Origin: Anaerolineae bacterium
GTDB lineage: Bacteria; Chloroflexota; Anaerolineae; UBA4142; SHND01
NCBI GenBank assembly: GCA_020851635.1
Contig: JADZCJ010000048.1
Span: forward strand, 1-64,000
Length of the DNA: 64,000 nucleotides
Direction: 5' to 3'
The notes beneath the pieces were generated by a model. It did no database searches. It worked only from the letters and a program-made list of their open reading frames with translations, and was not told the origin of the DNA. A program made the translations under genes and the position numbers. This document shows positions 1 to 8,841 of the stretch, piece after piece (position 1 is the first letter of the stretch; each line of letters begins with the position of its first letter).

Positions 1-34
1 CGAATCTCCACAAAATGCTTGGGACAAAATAAAA
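1..34. repeat. 34-bp dispersed repeat, copy 1
   Basis: These 34 bases are identical to 31045-31078, about 31 kb away. In both places the block follows or includes a CGAATC start and ends in AAATAAAA. Neither copy lies in a gene. It looks like one member of the genome's dispersed intergenic repeats; the left end may be cut by the window edge. Confidence 0.85.
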
Positions 35-73
35 TTCGCGTAAATTCGTAATGATTCGCGAGGATTCGCGTTT
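34..73. repeat. 10-bp ATTCGCG-type tandem array
   Basis: Four 10-bp units read ATTCGCGTAA, ATTCGTAATG, ATTCGCGAGG and ATTCGCGTTT. Similar decamer arrays recur at about 13398, 46900, 48295 and in 50100-50200. The stretch 74-157 before the etfA stop holds nothing else I can recognise. Confidence 0.75.
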
Positions 74-157
74 TCCAGTCTCTGGCTCATTCAAGCAAAT
101 TCGGGAAATTGTAAATTTACGGATCCTCAGTGATGCGTTCGGACAGTCCGGAACCTT

Positions 158-1126
158 TTAGCCGCGTCTTGCCTTGATTTCGGCAATGATGGCGGGCACG
201 ACCTGATGCAAATCTCCGATCACCACATAGTCCGCTTTGGACATGATGGGCGCATCGGCGTCGGTGTTGATGGCGAGGATATGTTTCGCCGCTTTTGCTC
301 CGACCATGTGCTGGATCGCTCCGCTGATGCCGCACGAGATATACAGCTCGGGCGCGATGCGAGTCCCTGTCTGTCCGATCTGGTCGTGATGCGGACGCCA
401 GCCGAGCCCCGTGACGACGCGCGAGCCGCCCACCGCGCCGCCCAACAGGTCCGCCAATTCCTCGAGCTCTCGAAAACCCTCGGCGCTGCCCACCCCGCGC
501 CCGCCCCCCACAACCACGCGCGCGCTGGCAAGCGAGACCTTGCCCGCTGCGGTTTCCACGCGCGCGGTCACGCGCGCGCGATAATCGCGTTCGGACAGCT
601 GCGGCGCAAACGACTGCACCGTGACGCGCGTCGGTTCGACAGTCGCAAGCGGAACAGAATTGGGCGCGATCGTCAAGAGTTTGCTCGTCCCCGTCAATTT
701 TGCCTCTTCGAGCAAACTTCCGCCCCACCTTAGCCGCGTCACGATCAAATCCGCGCCGGGTTGGACGTCAGTACAATTCGCCGCCAACGGCAAATTCGCC
801 CGCGCCGCGACATGCGCCATAATCTCGTTGCCGCGTTCCGTGCCCGCCGCTATCACCGCTTGGGGCTTGGAATTGTCGAGCAATTCGACCAGACAGACCG
901 CATACGCGGCGGGAGCATAGGTGTCCGGCTGCGCCAACTCGGCTGCATATAGGACCGTCACGCCAAACTCACCCGCGCGCGCCACAATTTCGTCAGCCGC
1001 AGACCCGACGAGCGCGCCATGCAGCGGGACATTCATCTTGTCGGCGAGCTGCCGCCCCACCGTCAACGCTTCGAGCGATGTGTCGTCAATCCTGCGGTTT
1101 GAATGTTCGATAAAAACCAGAATCAT
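158..1126 (-). CDS. etfA: Electron transfer flavoprotein, alpha subunit
   Basis: This 322-residue protein is the FAD-binding large subunit of ETF, a soluble heterodimer that takes electrons from flavin dehydrogenases and passes them towards the quinone pool. The N-terminal half is the alpha/beta ETF domain. The C-terminal FAD domain (from about residue 195) carries GRGVGSAEGF, GQTGTRIAPELYISCGISGA and AINTDADAPI, all typical of the family. I chose ATG 1126 because it overlaps the etfB stop as ATGA; a longer reading frame upstream has arginine-rich, unconserved sequence. It is the last gene of the dehydrogenase-etfB-etfA operon. The ETF:quinone oxidoreductase is not in this window. Confidence 0.95.
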   Translation of the reverse strand: MILVFIEHSNRRIDDTSLEALTVGRQLADKMNVPLHGALVGSAADEIVARAGEFGVTVLYAAELAQPDTYAPAAYAVCLVELLDNSKPQAVIAAGTERGNEIMAHVAARANLPLAANCTDVQPGADLIVTRLRWGGSLLEEAKLTGTSKLLTIAPNSVPLATVEPTRVTVQSFAPQLSERDYRARVTARVETAAGKVSLASARVVVGGGRGVGSAEGFRELEELADLLGGAVGGSRVVTGLGWRPHHDQIGQTGTRIAPELYISCGISGAIQHMVGAKAAKHILAINTDADAPIMSKADYVVIGDLHQVVPAIIAEIKARRG

Positions 1127-1890
1127 AGTAACCCAAGCCGTTCCAGCACATCCACCACACGCGGCGCGGCGTCCGCGCCTTTGCCAAGCATCTCGGCTTG
1201 ATGCGTTTGTTCGGGCGGCAGTTTGAGCTGCAGTTTTTCGAGTCCGCCGTCGCGCCATGCGAGCGATGACGTGACGATGGGTTTCTTTTTCGCTTTCAAG
1301 CGTCCCGGCAGAGAGGGATAGCGCGGCAGGTTCAATCCCTCTTTGACCGTGACCACGGCGGGCAGGGGCAGTTCAAAAATCTCCATGCCGCCCGCCGTCT
1401 CGCGTTTCGCCGTCAGCATGTTTCCATTCACCTCCAGCCCCTTGACGCCGGTGACACAGGGCAGGTCGAGGGTGTGCGCGACGCGGATGCCCACCTGATA
1501 GCCGCCGCTGTCTGCCGCTTCGTTGCCAAACAAGAGCAGATCAAACGCCGCGCCGTCGGCGCGAATGGCGTCCGCGATTGCGCCCGCCGTGGCGAGCGGG
1601 TCCCATTCGGGCGCGTTGTCGTCCGCGCCCGTCACGAGGTGTATCGCGCGATCTATCCCGATTGCCATCGCGTCGCGCAGTTGTTCGGTCGCGGGTTCGA
1701 CCCCCAGCGTCAGCGCGACCGAGCTGCCGCCGTATTTTTCAACCAGACGCACCGCTTCCTCAACCGCACATTCTTCGTGCGGGCTGATGGTAAAGCCCAG
1801 CAGGCGCGTGTCCAGCGTCTGCGCATCGGGCGTGAGCACAAGCTTGTCGCCGGTGAGGGGCACGCGTTTGATACAGACAAGAATGTTCAT
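1123..1890 (-). CDS. etfB: Electron transfer flavoprotein, beta subunit
   Basis: This 255-residue small ETF subunit, of normal family length, opens with MNILVCIKRVP and contains the conserved ISPHEECAVEEAVRL and FGNEAADSGGYQVG segments of the AMP-binding ETF beta fold. It pairs with the alpha subunit encoded directly downstream with a 4-bp overlap. The upstream gene, a choline-degradation-type demethylating dehydrogenase, ends 6 bp before its start. Dimethylglycine and sarcosine dehydrogenases are classical ETF donors, so this ETF probably serves that enzyme in particular. Confidence 0.95.
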   Translation of the reverse strand: MNILVCIKRVPLTGDKLVLTPDAQTLDTRLLGFTISPHEECAVEEAVRLVEKYGGSSVALTLGVEPATEQLRDAMAIGIDRAIHLVTGADDNAPEWDPLATAGAIADAIRADGAAFDLLLFGNEAADSGGYQVGIRVAHTLDLPCVTGVKGLEVNGNMLTAKRETAGGMEIFELPLPAVVTVKEGLNLPRYPSLPGRLKAKKKPIVTSSLAWRDGGLEKLQLKLPPEQTHQAEMLGKGADAAPRVVDVLERLGLL

Positions 1891-1896
1891 GGGTCT

Positions 1897-4416
1897 TTAC
1901 GCTTTCACCCGCTCGTTGCTTGGATCAAAGAGCGGGGTTGCGCCAACCGCCGCGACCGTCACAGGATACTGTTCGCCAAAATATTCGACCTTGAGTTTGG
2001 TCCCCGGCTTGGCATAGGCGGGCGGGAGATAGCTCATCAAAATATGTTTGCCGATGGATGGACCGCCGCCCGCGCTCGTCACATACGACCGCCGCCCGTG
2101 CGCGTCAACCAGCGGCTCGCCCTCGAGATCGAGTATCGGCTCGCGTCCCATCATGTAGCGTTTGACTCCGGACGCTGACGTATTATCATCCACGGTCAGC
2201 GTGCAAAGGACAGCTGCGGGTGGCTTGGCGCGCTGCTCCAGATAGGCAGCTTTGCCGATAAAGTCCTGCGATTTGACCTGCGGGCGCTGCATCCCCGCTT
2301 CCACCAGGTTGTATTCCTGCTCCAACTCGTTCCCATAGGCGCGATACCCTTTTTCGAGACGCCCGGTCGTTGCATAGACGCCGATCCCCACAGGGACGAT
2401 GCCGAATTTCTGTCCCGCTTCCCAGACCAGATCCCACAACCGCGCGCCCTGCTCGAACGGCACATACAATTCCCAACCCGATTCACCCACATACGAAATG
2501 CGCGACGCAAGCACGCGCACCGTCTCGATCTCGAGCCATTGGCACGTCCCGAACGGGAATGCCTTGTTGGACAAATCGGTTTCGGTGATGGACTGCAAGA
2601 GCGCGCGCGCCTGCGGGCCCCAAACGCCCAACGTTGCCCACGCAGAAGTAAGGTCACTCAATTGAACGGTGCCGTCCTCCGGGAGATGGTCGGTGAACCA
2701 TTTCTTGTCGCGCATCCCGTCAAACCCGCCCGTGACCACACGATAATGGTCGGGCCCGAGCCGCATGATCGTCAAATCTGCTTTGATGCCGCCGTGCTCG
2801 TTCAACAGCGAGGTATAGACCACGCGCCCGACCGGCACATCCATCTGCGCGACCGCCATTTTCTGCATATAGTCACACGTGCCGGGTCCCGTGACATCAA
2901 AGATCGCAAACGCGCTCAGGTCCACCATCCCGACTCGTTCGCGCATCGCCAGATGTTCGGCGTTAATGATCGGCGACCACCAGCGCGCGTCCCACTCGTT
3001 GGCGCGGGGCATCGTGCGGTCGCCATAGCCGGTGAGCAGCTTGCGGTTGGACTCGTACCAGTTGGGGCGTTCCCAGCCCGCCGTCTCGAAAAATACTGCG
3101 CCCAGTTCTCGTTCGCGGGTATAGAATGGCGAGAGCCGCACCTGTCGGTTCGTTGACCACTGTTCGCGCGGGTGAACGATGCCATACGTCTTGTTAAAAC
3201 CCTCCGCGCTGCGCGCCTTGGCGTGGAATTTTGTCTTCTGATGATCGTAAAATCGCGCGATATCCGAGCCACTTGGGTCAATTTCGGGATTGCCGTTCGT
3301 CATCCATTCGGCGACCGCGCGCGCAATCCCCGGCGCTTCTTTGATCCAGACCGCCGCGACCGACCACAGCCCTTTGACCTCGGGCGTCTCGCCCAGGATC
3401 GGAAACCCATCGGGCGTCAGCGAAAGCAGTCCGTTGATCGCATAGCGGATGCCCACTTGTTCGTTGCCGAGAATGTCGGGCATGAGCTCCAGCGCCTGTT
3501 CCATCTGCAGATCAAAATCCGGTTTCGTAAAGGGTAATTCGGTGGGCGACAATGCCGCTTGTTCGATGGATGGAATATCGTCCGGTTCCCACAAGATCGG
3601 ACGATGCGCATACGAACCCACTTCCATATCGCCGCCGTGCTGACGCTCGTACATGTTCGTGTCCATATCGCGCACGATTGGAAATTCGATTTCGCCGACC
3701 GTATTCGCAAACTGCGGCACGGGACCTACGCTGATCATTTGATGCACGGCGGGCGTGAGGGAAATGTGCGCCCCTGCCATGCGCGCGATGCGCGGGCTCC
3801 AGATGCCGCAGGCGATAATGACCGTGTTGGCATGGATCGTCCCTTTGTTTGTCTGCACGGCGCGAATGTGTCCGTTCTCGACCTTCAGCCCCGTGATTTC
3901 GGTGTTGGGAAATACCTGCAGCGCGCCAATGCCCTGGGCGTATTCGCGCATCAACGTTCCCGCGCGCAGAGAATCCACCGTGCCGATGCCGTGCGTATAA
4001 AAACCGCCGAGAATCACATTCGAATCCAGAAACGGCACGTGCTGCTTGACCTCTTGCGGCGACAGCAGCTCCATCTCTTGAACGCCCCACGATTTGCCCG
4101 ACGCGACGCGCCGCTTGAGCTCTTCCATCCGTTCGGGCGTGCGCGCAACTTCGATCCCGCCGCTGCGCGTAAACACGCCGAGCTCCTTGTATTGTTTCAC
4201 GCTGTCGAGCGTGAATTTGCACATTTCTTTGGAATGGTCTACGAGGAAAATAAAATTCGAGGCGTGCCCGGTCGAGCCGCCGGGATTGGGGAGAGGACCC
4301 TTGTCGAGCAGGACGATATCGCGCCAGCCCAACTTGCTCAGGTGAAAAGCCATGCTGTTGCCGACAATACCTGCTCCAATTACGACGACGTTAGCTTGCG
4401 TGGGGAATTCGCTCAT
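1897..4416 (-). CDS. Dimethylglycine/sarcosine dehydrogenase-like flavoprotein (DAO + GcvT domains)
   Basis: This 839-residue protein has the mitochondrial DMGDH architecture. Residues 9-400 are an FAD-dependent DAO domain with the dinucleotide motif VVVIGAGIVG and GSTGHASN, where His51 aligns with the histidine that binds FAD covalently in DMGDH and SDH. A central FAO-type domain and a C-terminal GcvT/tetrahydrofolate-binding domain (about 430-835) follow. It is predicted to demethylate an N-methylglycine, give the methyl group to tetrahydrofolate as methylene-THF and pass electrons to the ETF encoded downstream. ATG 4416 has AGGAG upstream. The exact substrate (dimethylglycine, sarcosine or another N-methyl amine) cannot be read from sequence. 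Confidence 0.88.
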   Translation of the reverse strand: MSEFPTQANVVVIGAGIVGNSMAFHLSKLGWRDIVLLDKGPLPNPGGSTGHASNFIFLVDHSKEMCKFTLDSVKQYKELGVFTRSGGIEVARTPERMEELKRRVASGKSWGVQEMELLSPQEVKQHVPFLDSNVILGGFYTHGIGTVDSLRAGTLMREYAQGIGALQVFPNTEITGLKVENGHIRAVQTNKGTIHANTVIIACGIWSPRIARMAGAHISLTPAVHQMISVGPVPQFANTVGEIEFPIVRDMDTNMYERQHGGDMEVGSYAHRPILWEPDDIPSIEQAALSPTELPFTKPDFDLQMEQALELMPDILGNEQVGIRYAINGLLSLTPDGFPILGETPEVKGLWSVAAVWIKEAPGIARAVAEWMTNGNPEIDPSGSDIARFYDHQKTKFHAKARSAEGFNKTYGIVHPREQWSTNRQVRLSPFYTRERELGAVFFETAGWERPNWYESNRKLLTGYGDRTMPRANEWDARWWSPIINAEHLAMRERVGMVDLSAFAIFDVTGPGTCDYMQKMAVAQMDVPVGRVVYTSLLNEHGGIKADLTIMRLGPDHYRVVTGGFDGMRDKKWFTDHLPEDGTVQLSDLTSAWATLGVWGPQARALLQSITETDLSNKAFPFGTCQWLEIETVRVLASRISYVGESGWELYVPFEQGARLWDLVWEAGQKFGIVPVGIGVYATTGRLEKGYRAYGNELEQEYNLVEAGMQRPQVKSQDFIGKAAYLEQRAKPPAAVLCTLTVDDNTSASGVKRYMMGREPILDLEGEPLVDAHGRRSYVTSAGGGPSIGKHILMSYLPPAYAKPGTKLKVEYFGEQYPVTVAAVGATPLFDPSNERVKA

Positions 4417-4778
4417 AATATAGCTCCTGAGATGGCTTGCTCAACCGAGATGCTTCTCGTAACTGCCAGAGATGCTTGCCGCGGATCATCGGCGAGGGAT
4501 GCCTTGAATGATATGCGGATGCAAAAATGCCGCACGTCTGATTTTACTAGAGGAGAATGGACTGCACAAGGGTACATCACCCGGCGCTGTGCGCTAGGGA
4601 CAATTGCCCCGAAACGCGTGGGATAAAGCATCCGAATTTGGACAGGGGTTCGAACGAAAATGCGCCGAAATCGTGTAATCTGGTTTACTCTTTTTTGGGC
4701 AAACTTTCCGCCGTCGTGGTACAATCAAGCCGTCGTGGCGCGCGAATTGGGCGCCGCCGACGAAATGGGAGAGTTTCA
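4417..4778. promoter_or_regulatory. Divergent intergenic region between the dehydrogenase operon and the histidine kinase
   Basis: This 362-bp gap holds both promoters. On the plus strand TACAAT (4720-4725) is a fair -10 with a weak -35, giving a leader of about 47 nt before the kinase. On the dehydrogenase side, GAGATGC-like words repeat at 4429, 4447, 4469 and 4496, one inside a small hairpin (CGAGA/TCTCG). These may be binding sites or leader structure. I could not fit the glycine riboswitch pattern. Confidence 0.35.
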
Positions 4779-6068
4779 ATGGCTGTCGAGACACGGACAT
4801 CCGACATTTTTTATAAAATCGCGCAGCTCGCCGTCGCGAGTGGTGACGAACCGGACCGCCAAGAGTTGTTTCTTGCGCGCTTACTGGAACAATTTACCAC
4901 GGCGGATGCGGCGAGCATCTGGTTCTATTTTCCCGACCAATCTGCGCTGATATTTGGCGCCGCGCGGGGCTATCGGGAACCGCCGCCGGACCGGATCGAG
5001 CTGCCCTTTGGCGCGAACGCCGAGCGCTCCCGCTTAACCGGACAGGCAATCCTCAAGACAGCGCCCTCCGATGCCGCGACGCGGGACAACGAAATGTCGT
5101 TTCCACAACGCGCCTTGTATCAGGCGGCGGGCGTCGAGCATCCCCACAGCGCCATCGGCGCGCCGCTGCGCGTGGGCGAGACCCGGCTCGGCGTTGTGGT
5201 TGTCGAGAATCTGACCCGTGCGGCACAGTTCACCGCCGATGATTTGAAATGGCTGCAAGTCGCCGCCAATTTCCTCGCGCTCTCGATGTCACATGCGCGC
5301 GTGAAACAATCGCTGCGCGAGGCGCAGACCGTTATCGAGACGAGCGGCGTCACCCGCGAGTCCATTGCTTTTTTGGCGCACGAGATGCGGACACCGCTCA
5401 CATCAATCAAGGGTTCTGCCACCGCGCTCATGATGGAGGATGTCGAGTTCGAGCCGGCAGCGCAGCGCGAATTCTTGGAGAGCATTGATCGCGAGTGCGA
5501 TTCCCTCATCGGGTTGATTCAAGACCTGCTCGAATCATCCGTGTTGGACGCCGGGATTCTGGAAATCGAAATCCAGCCCGTGCGGGTGCCGCGCATCGTT
5601 CAAGGAGTGATTGACGAGATTCGTCACACGACCCTCCGTCACCGTTTTGTAGTAGAGTTCTCGGGCGAGATCCCGCCGGTTCCCGCCGACCCGGTGCGCC
5701 TCGCGCAGGTGGTTCGCAACCTGCTCGAAAACGCCGTCAAATATTCGCCGCAAGGCGGATTGATTGTCGTCCATGGCGAAACCCAGCCCGGTCAAATCGT
5801 CGTCAGCATCGCCGACCAGGGGATAGGGATTGCGCCCGAGCATCTCAATCGTTTGTTTGAAAAATTCTTTCGCGTCAAGACCGGCGCCGCGCAGGGGACG
5901 GTCGGTTCCGGCTTGGGGTTGCCCATTGCGCGCAGTATTGTCGAAGCGCATGGTGGGCAAATCTGGGCAGAGAGCCAGTTGGGACAGGGCACAATATTCT
6001 ATTTTACCCTGCCGCTGGAACAGCCGCACATTCTTTCGGAGCGTTCGAGGCAGATAGATAATGAATGA
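4779..6068 (+). CDS. GAF-domain sensor histidine kinase
   Basis: This 429-residue kinase lacks membrane segments, so it is probably cytoplasmic. Residues 1-185 contain a GAF-type sensor domain. The dimerisation box LAHEMRTPLTSIKGSA carries the phosphorylated His201. The ATPase domain shows the N box (RNLLENAVKYS), G1 (DQGIGIAPEHL) and G2 (GSGLGLPIA). ATG 4779 was chosen because GGGAGAG lies just upstream; the frame is open further 5' but that part is not protein-like. The response regulator gene overlaps its end by 8 bp, so the two form a translationally coupled two-component pair. The ligand is unknown. Confidence 0.92.
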   Translation: MAVETRTSDIFYKIAQLAVASGDEPDRQELFLARLLEQFTTADAASIWFYFPDQSALIFGAARGYREPPPDRIELPFGANAERSRLTGQAILKTAPSDAATRDNEMSFPQRALYQAAGVEHPHSAIGAPLRVGETRLGVVVVENLTRAAQFTADDLKWLQVAANFLALSMSHARVKQSLREAQTVIETSGVTRESIAFLAHEMRTPLTSIKGSATALMMEDVEFEPAAQREFLESIDRECDSLIGLIQDLLESSVLDAGILEIEIQPVRVPRIVQGVIDEIRHTTLRHRFVVEFSGEIPPVPADPVRLAQVVRNLLENAVKYSPQGGLIVVHGETQPGQIVVSIADQGIGIAPEHLNRLFEKFFRVKTGAAQGTVGSGLGLPIARSIVEAHGGQIWAESQLGQGTIFYFTLPLEQPHILSERSRQIDNE

Positions 6069-6771
6069 GAAAATTCTCGTCGTTGACGATGACCCGCGCG
6101 TGGTGCGTCTCGTAACCCAGGTGCTTGCTGCGGTGGGCTATCGGGTGCTGGACACTTTTAGTGGCGAGCTCGCGCTCGAGCTGGTTGCGCTCGAACAGCC
6201 GGACCTTGTGCTGCTCGATATCATGCTCCGCGACGGACCCGATGGCTATGCCATCTGTCGGCGCTTGCGCGAGTTCTCGGACGTCCCCGTAATCATGCTG
6301 ACCGCCAAAGCGCGTGACGCAGACAAGATCGAGGGGTTTAACGCAGGGGCGGACGATTATCTGACCAAACCATTCAACTCGAAAGAGCTCCTGGCGCGCG
6401 TGCGCGCGGTCTTGCGTCGGACCCAACGAAACGAAGAGACCATCACCGCGCCGCGCCATTGCGGCGAAATCGAAATTGACTATGCCCATTACGCCGTCCG
6501 CGTGCGCGATACAGCCATCGCGCTCACGCGCACCGAATTTGCGCTGCTGCGCGAGTTGATGCTCAACGCAGACCGAGTCGTCCTGCATCAGGATTTGTTG
6601 ACCAAGGTCTGGGGTCCCGAATATCGCGATGATATTGATTACTTGCGCGCTTATATTCGCTATCTGCGACGCAAAATCGAGAGCGATCCCGGAAGCCCGC
6701 GCTATATTCTCACCGCGCCGGGGATTGGCTATATGCTCAAATGCCAAGACCGGACGCCGGACGACACTTGA
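6061..6771 (+). CDS. OmpR/PhoB-family response regulator
   Basis: This 236-residue protein has a receiver domain (1-120) with the acidic pair Asp10/Asp11, phosphoacceptor Asp53, Thr81 and Lys103, and a C-terminal winged-helix DNA-binding domain (about 135-230) ending near YIRYLRRKIE and GIGYML. It is the partner of the upstream histidine kinase, whose gene it overlaps. A strong terminator follows, so the CBS and DksA-like genes downstream are transcribed separately and are candidate rather than proven targets. Confidence 0.95.
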   Translation: MNEKILVVDDDPRVVRLVTQVLAAVGYRVLDTFSGELALELVALEQPDLVLLDIMLRDGPDGYAICRRLREFSDVPVIMLTAKARDADKIEGFNAGADDYLTKPFNSKELLARVRAVLRRTQRNEETITAPRHCGEIEIDYAHYAVRVRDTAIALTRTEFALLRELMLNADRVVLHQDLLTKVWGPEYRDDIDYLRAYIRYLRRKIESDPGSPRYILTAPGIGYMLKCQDRTPDDT

Positions 6772-6802
6772 CATAATAGGCACACGCTCACGACTGCAGC
6801 CC

Positions 6803-6851
6803 GCGCGCTGCGTCCCAAAAATCATAGATTTGGGGCGCAGCGCGTTTTTTT
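6803..6851 (+). terminator. Rho-independent terminator after the two-component operon
   Basis: A 16-bp stem (6803-6818 with 6829-6844, one G-T type irregularity allowed) and a 10-nt loop are followed by seven Ts. It lies 31 bp after the response regulator stop. Confidence 0.9.
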
Positions 6852-7072
6852 ATCCTTTTTTCATGTTCCCCCGGACTTTTGTATGCCTTTCTCACCGTAA
6901 ATCGAGTAGAGTGCAGATGAGTGCCCGACAGACCGCGAAAAGCAAGCGAATTTTTTTCTTGGGCTTGATTTTGACGGCGGTGGCGTCATTTCTCGATTGT
7001 CGGGCGCTCTCCAATCTCAAGCTCAGAACACAATCTCAAAAGGGCCTGATAGAGTTGGTCAAGGGAGACCAA

Positions 7073-7594
7073 ATGAAAGCGAATCCAACGCTTTTCAAGC
7101 TAGACCGTCGAGCGGAACTCGCAACCCCGCAAACGCCCGGCGAGGATTTGGTCAAATGGTGGCGCATGGTGCATGTCGGAGACATCATGTCCAGCCCTGC
7201 CATTTGCATTGATAGTGAGAGCAAACTGCCCGAAGCGGCGGAATTGATGCAAGCGCATGAGGTGCGCCGTTTGCCCGTGCTCCGAGAACGGGAACTGGTT
7301 GGAATCATTACTCTGGGAGATCTGCGCGGCGCGTTGCCCTCCGAAGTGACTACGCTCAATCGCAGTGAACTCGGATTCTTGATGGACCAGGTCAAGGTGG
7401 AGCGGGTGATGCGCCACCCGGTCATCACCGTGACGCCCGAAACCAAATTGGCGGACGCCGCGCGCCTGATGGTAGAGCATCGCATCAGCGGACTGCCCGT
7501 CCTCTCTGCGGATCATGTCGTGGTCGGACTCGTGACCGAATCCGACATCTTTCGCATTTTGATTGACATGCTCGACCCCGAGAGCGACGCTTAA
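7073..7594 (+). CDS. CBS-domain pair protein
   Basis: This 173-residue protein consists of two CBS motifs (about residues 35-90 and 105-165): VGDIMSSPAICIDSESKLPE ... LVGIITLGDL and VMRHPVITVTPETKLAD ... VVGLVTESDI. A CBS pair usually binds adenine nucleotides and works as an energy or ligand sensor. I chose ATG 7073 because AAGGGAGA precedes it. The open frame extends upstream, including an ATG at 6917 with a hydrophobic stretch, but this part starts within the terminator region and looks non-coding. Neighbouring DksA-like and universal stress genes suggest a stress role. Confidence 0.85.
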   Translation: MKANPTLFKLDRRAELATPQTPGEDLVKWWRMVHVGDIMSSPAICIDSESKLPEAAELMQAHEVRRLPVLRERELVGIITLGDLRGALPSEVTTLNRSELGFLMDQVKVERVMRHPVITVTPETKLADAARLMVEHRISGLPVLSADHVVVGLVTESDIFRILIDMLDPESDA

Positions 7595-7645
7595 CGGATT
7601 GCCGATAGAGGTCCGCTTTGTCGCAGGCACAGGATATTCTTGAAC

Positions 7646-8329
7646 ATGACACGCGAACGACACGAACAACCAGTTCAGTGGCCCAAACTCAAGCCGGCTC
7701 CGGCTGTCGTGGCTCTGTATACCAGTGATGCCCGCGCCATTGCAGAGATCATTGTTGGCAATACGCTCGAATGGGCGAGCGCGCGATTGCAGTGTGAGCT
7801 CGACGAGGTCATCCAATCTCTCAACAATGGTGACCTGACCGTGCAGCGTGAGCTCAAGCTCGGGCTTGCCCATTTTGTCGCCGAGTATCTCGGTTTTCTG
7901 GATCGCGATGTAAAAGCGGTCTATATCGCCAACTCTGCCGACCCCGACAGGGATCGGACCCGGGACACGGCGCCCCCCTTGATGATCCAGCTCGTCGTCT
8001 ATGCCGAGCCCAAGACCGCTGCGCTCGCATCACTGATCGGCGCGCTCAACCGTGCCCTCACCGCCGTCCTGCAAGCATCCGTCGCGTCTGTCGGACACGA
8101 CCGCTTTCTCGACGTGCAGCTCGTAAACGCCGCGGACCGAGAAAAGCTGGCGCGCTATGCCGCTTTGCTGACCCCGCCCATCCAATACGGTATGCGAATC
8201 TGGGAGCGCAAGCCATCCGCTCCGGGTCCGCGGGCGCGAGTCGCCTTGTCCGGCGATGGCAAACCGCTAACAGTCAAATCCGGGCGGACAGAACAGGTCA
8301 TGCCCGACCCAGCTTTACAAAAAGGTTGA
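7646..8329 (+). CDS. Hypothetical protein, family not recognised
   Basis: This 227-residue soluble, mixed alpha/beta protein has no signal peptide, membrane segment or motif that I recognise. Its middle part alternates helices with strands such as PPLMIQLVVYAE and FLDVQLVNAAD, and its last 30 residues are basic and low in complexity. The start is ATG 7646, with TTG 7640 possible in the same frame. It ends 1 bp before the DksA-like gene, so the two are probably co-transcribed and may act together. Confidence 0.7.
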   Translation: MTRERHEQPVQWPKLKPAPAVVALYTSDARAIAEIIVGNTLEWASARLQCELDEVIQSLNNGDLTVQRELKLGLAHFVAEYLGFLDRDVKAVYIANSADPDRDRTRDTAPPLMIQLVVYAEPKTAALASLIGALNRALTAVLQASVASVGHDRFLDVQLVNAADREKLARYAALLTPPIQYGMRIWERKPSAPGPRARVALSGDGKPLTVKSGRTEQVMPDPALQKG

Positions 8330-8330
8330 C

Positions 8331-8744
8331 ATGATAATTTCAAAACCGATCGCGGTCCAATCCCGGACCCGAGAATCCAAGAACAAATCCAAACCCTCCC
8401 GCCGCACGGCGCACCTCCGCGCCATGCTCACACAAGAGCTCGAGGGCTTGACGGAAAAACTCGACGCACAGGCGACCGCAATGATCCCGGAAGCAAACGG
8501 CGAGAGCGACACCGCGGACCTCGCCAGCACTTTTGTTGGACAGTCCAACCTTGCCGCCACGGAACGTCTCTTGCAGGGCAAAAAGCAGGAGGTCGAACGC
8601 GCGCTGGCTCGCCTGGAAGAGGGGACCTACGGTTTGTGCTCACACTGCGGCGTCGAGATTCCCGAAGAGCGGTTGATGGTCATGCCTTCGGCTCTCCTGT
8701 GCATTGACTGTGCGCGGCGTCGTGTGCCGGGTCGCGCGAACTAG
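8331..8744 (+). CDS. DksA/TraR-family zinc-finger protein
   Basis: This 137-residue protein has a long helical coiled-coil part (about 25-95) followed by a four-cysteine zinc finger, Cys103-Cys106 and Cys124-Cys127, inside [15 protein letters not shown] ... [10 protein letters not shown]. This is the DksA/TraR fold, which binds the RNA polymerase secondary channel in E. coli; a similar role here is inferred. The N-terminal 25 residues are basic and not part of the fold. The gene follows the unknown gene almost without a gap and is ended by a shared bidirectional terminator. Confidence 0.88.
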   Translation: MIISKPIAVQSRTRESKNKSKPSRRTAHLRAMLTQELEGLTEKLDAQATAMIPEANGESDTADLASTFVGQSNLAATERLLQGKKQEVERALARLEEGTYGLCSHCGVEIPEERLMVMPSALLCIDCARRRVPGRAN

Positions 8745-8767
8745 GGTCATCGCGATCACGCGCGAAC

Positions 8768-8820
8768 AAAAAAAAAGAAAAAGACACTCGTCGAGCAATC
8801 GCTCGACGAGTGTCTGCTTT
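8768..8820. terminator. Bidirectional terminator between dksA-like and usp genes
   Basis: A perfect 15-bp stem (8782-8796 with 8801-8815) and AATC loop has an A-rich flank on the left and a short T tract on the right. It can end the plus-strand DksA-like transcript and the minus-strand universal stress gene. Confidence 0.9.
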
Positions 8821-8841
8821 TATCAGACACACCCGTTCCTC

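Noticed and set aside
4417-4560. Glycine riboswitch upstream of the dehydrogenase operon
   Set aside because: The repeats and hairpins do not show the conserved aptamer core, so I only list it as a regulatory region.
6629-7072. N-terminal extension of the CBS protein, including a possible hydrophobic segment
   Set aside because: It overlaps the response regulator gene and its terminator; a good ribosome binding site marks ATG 7073.
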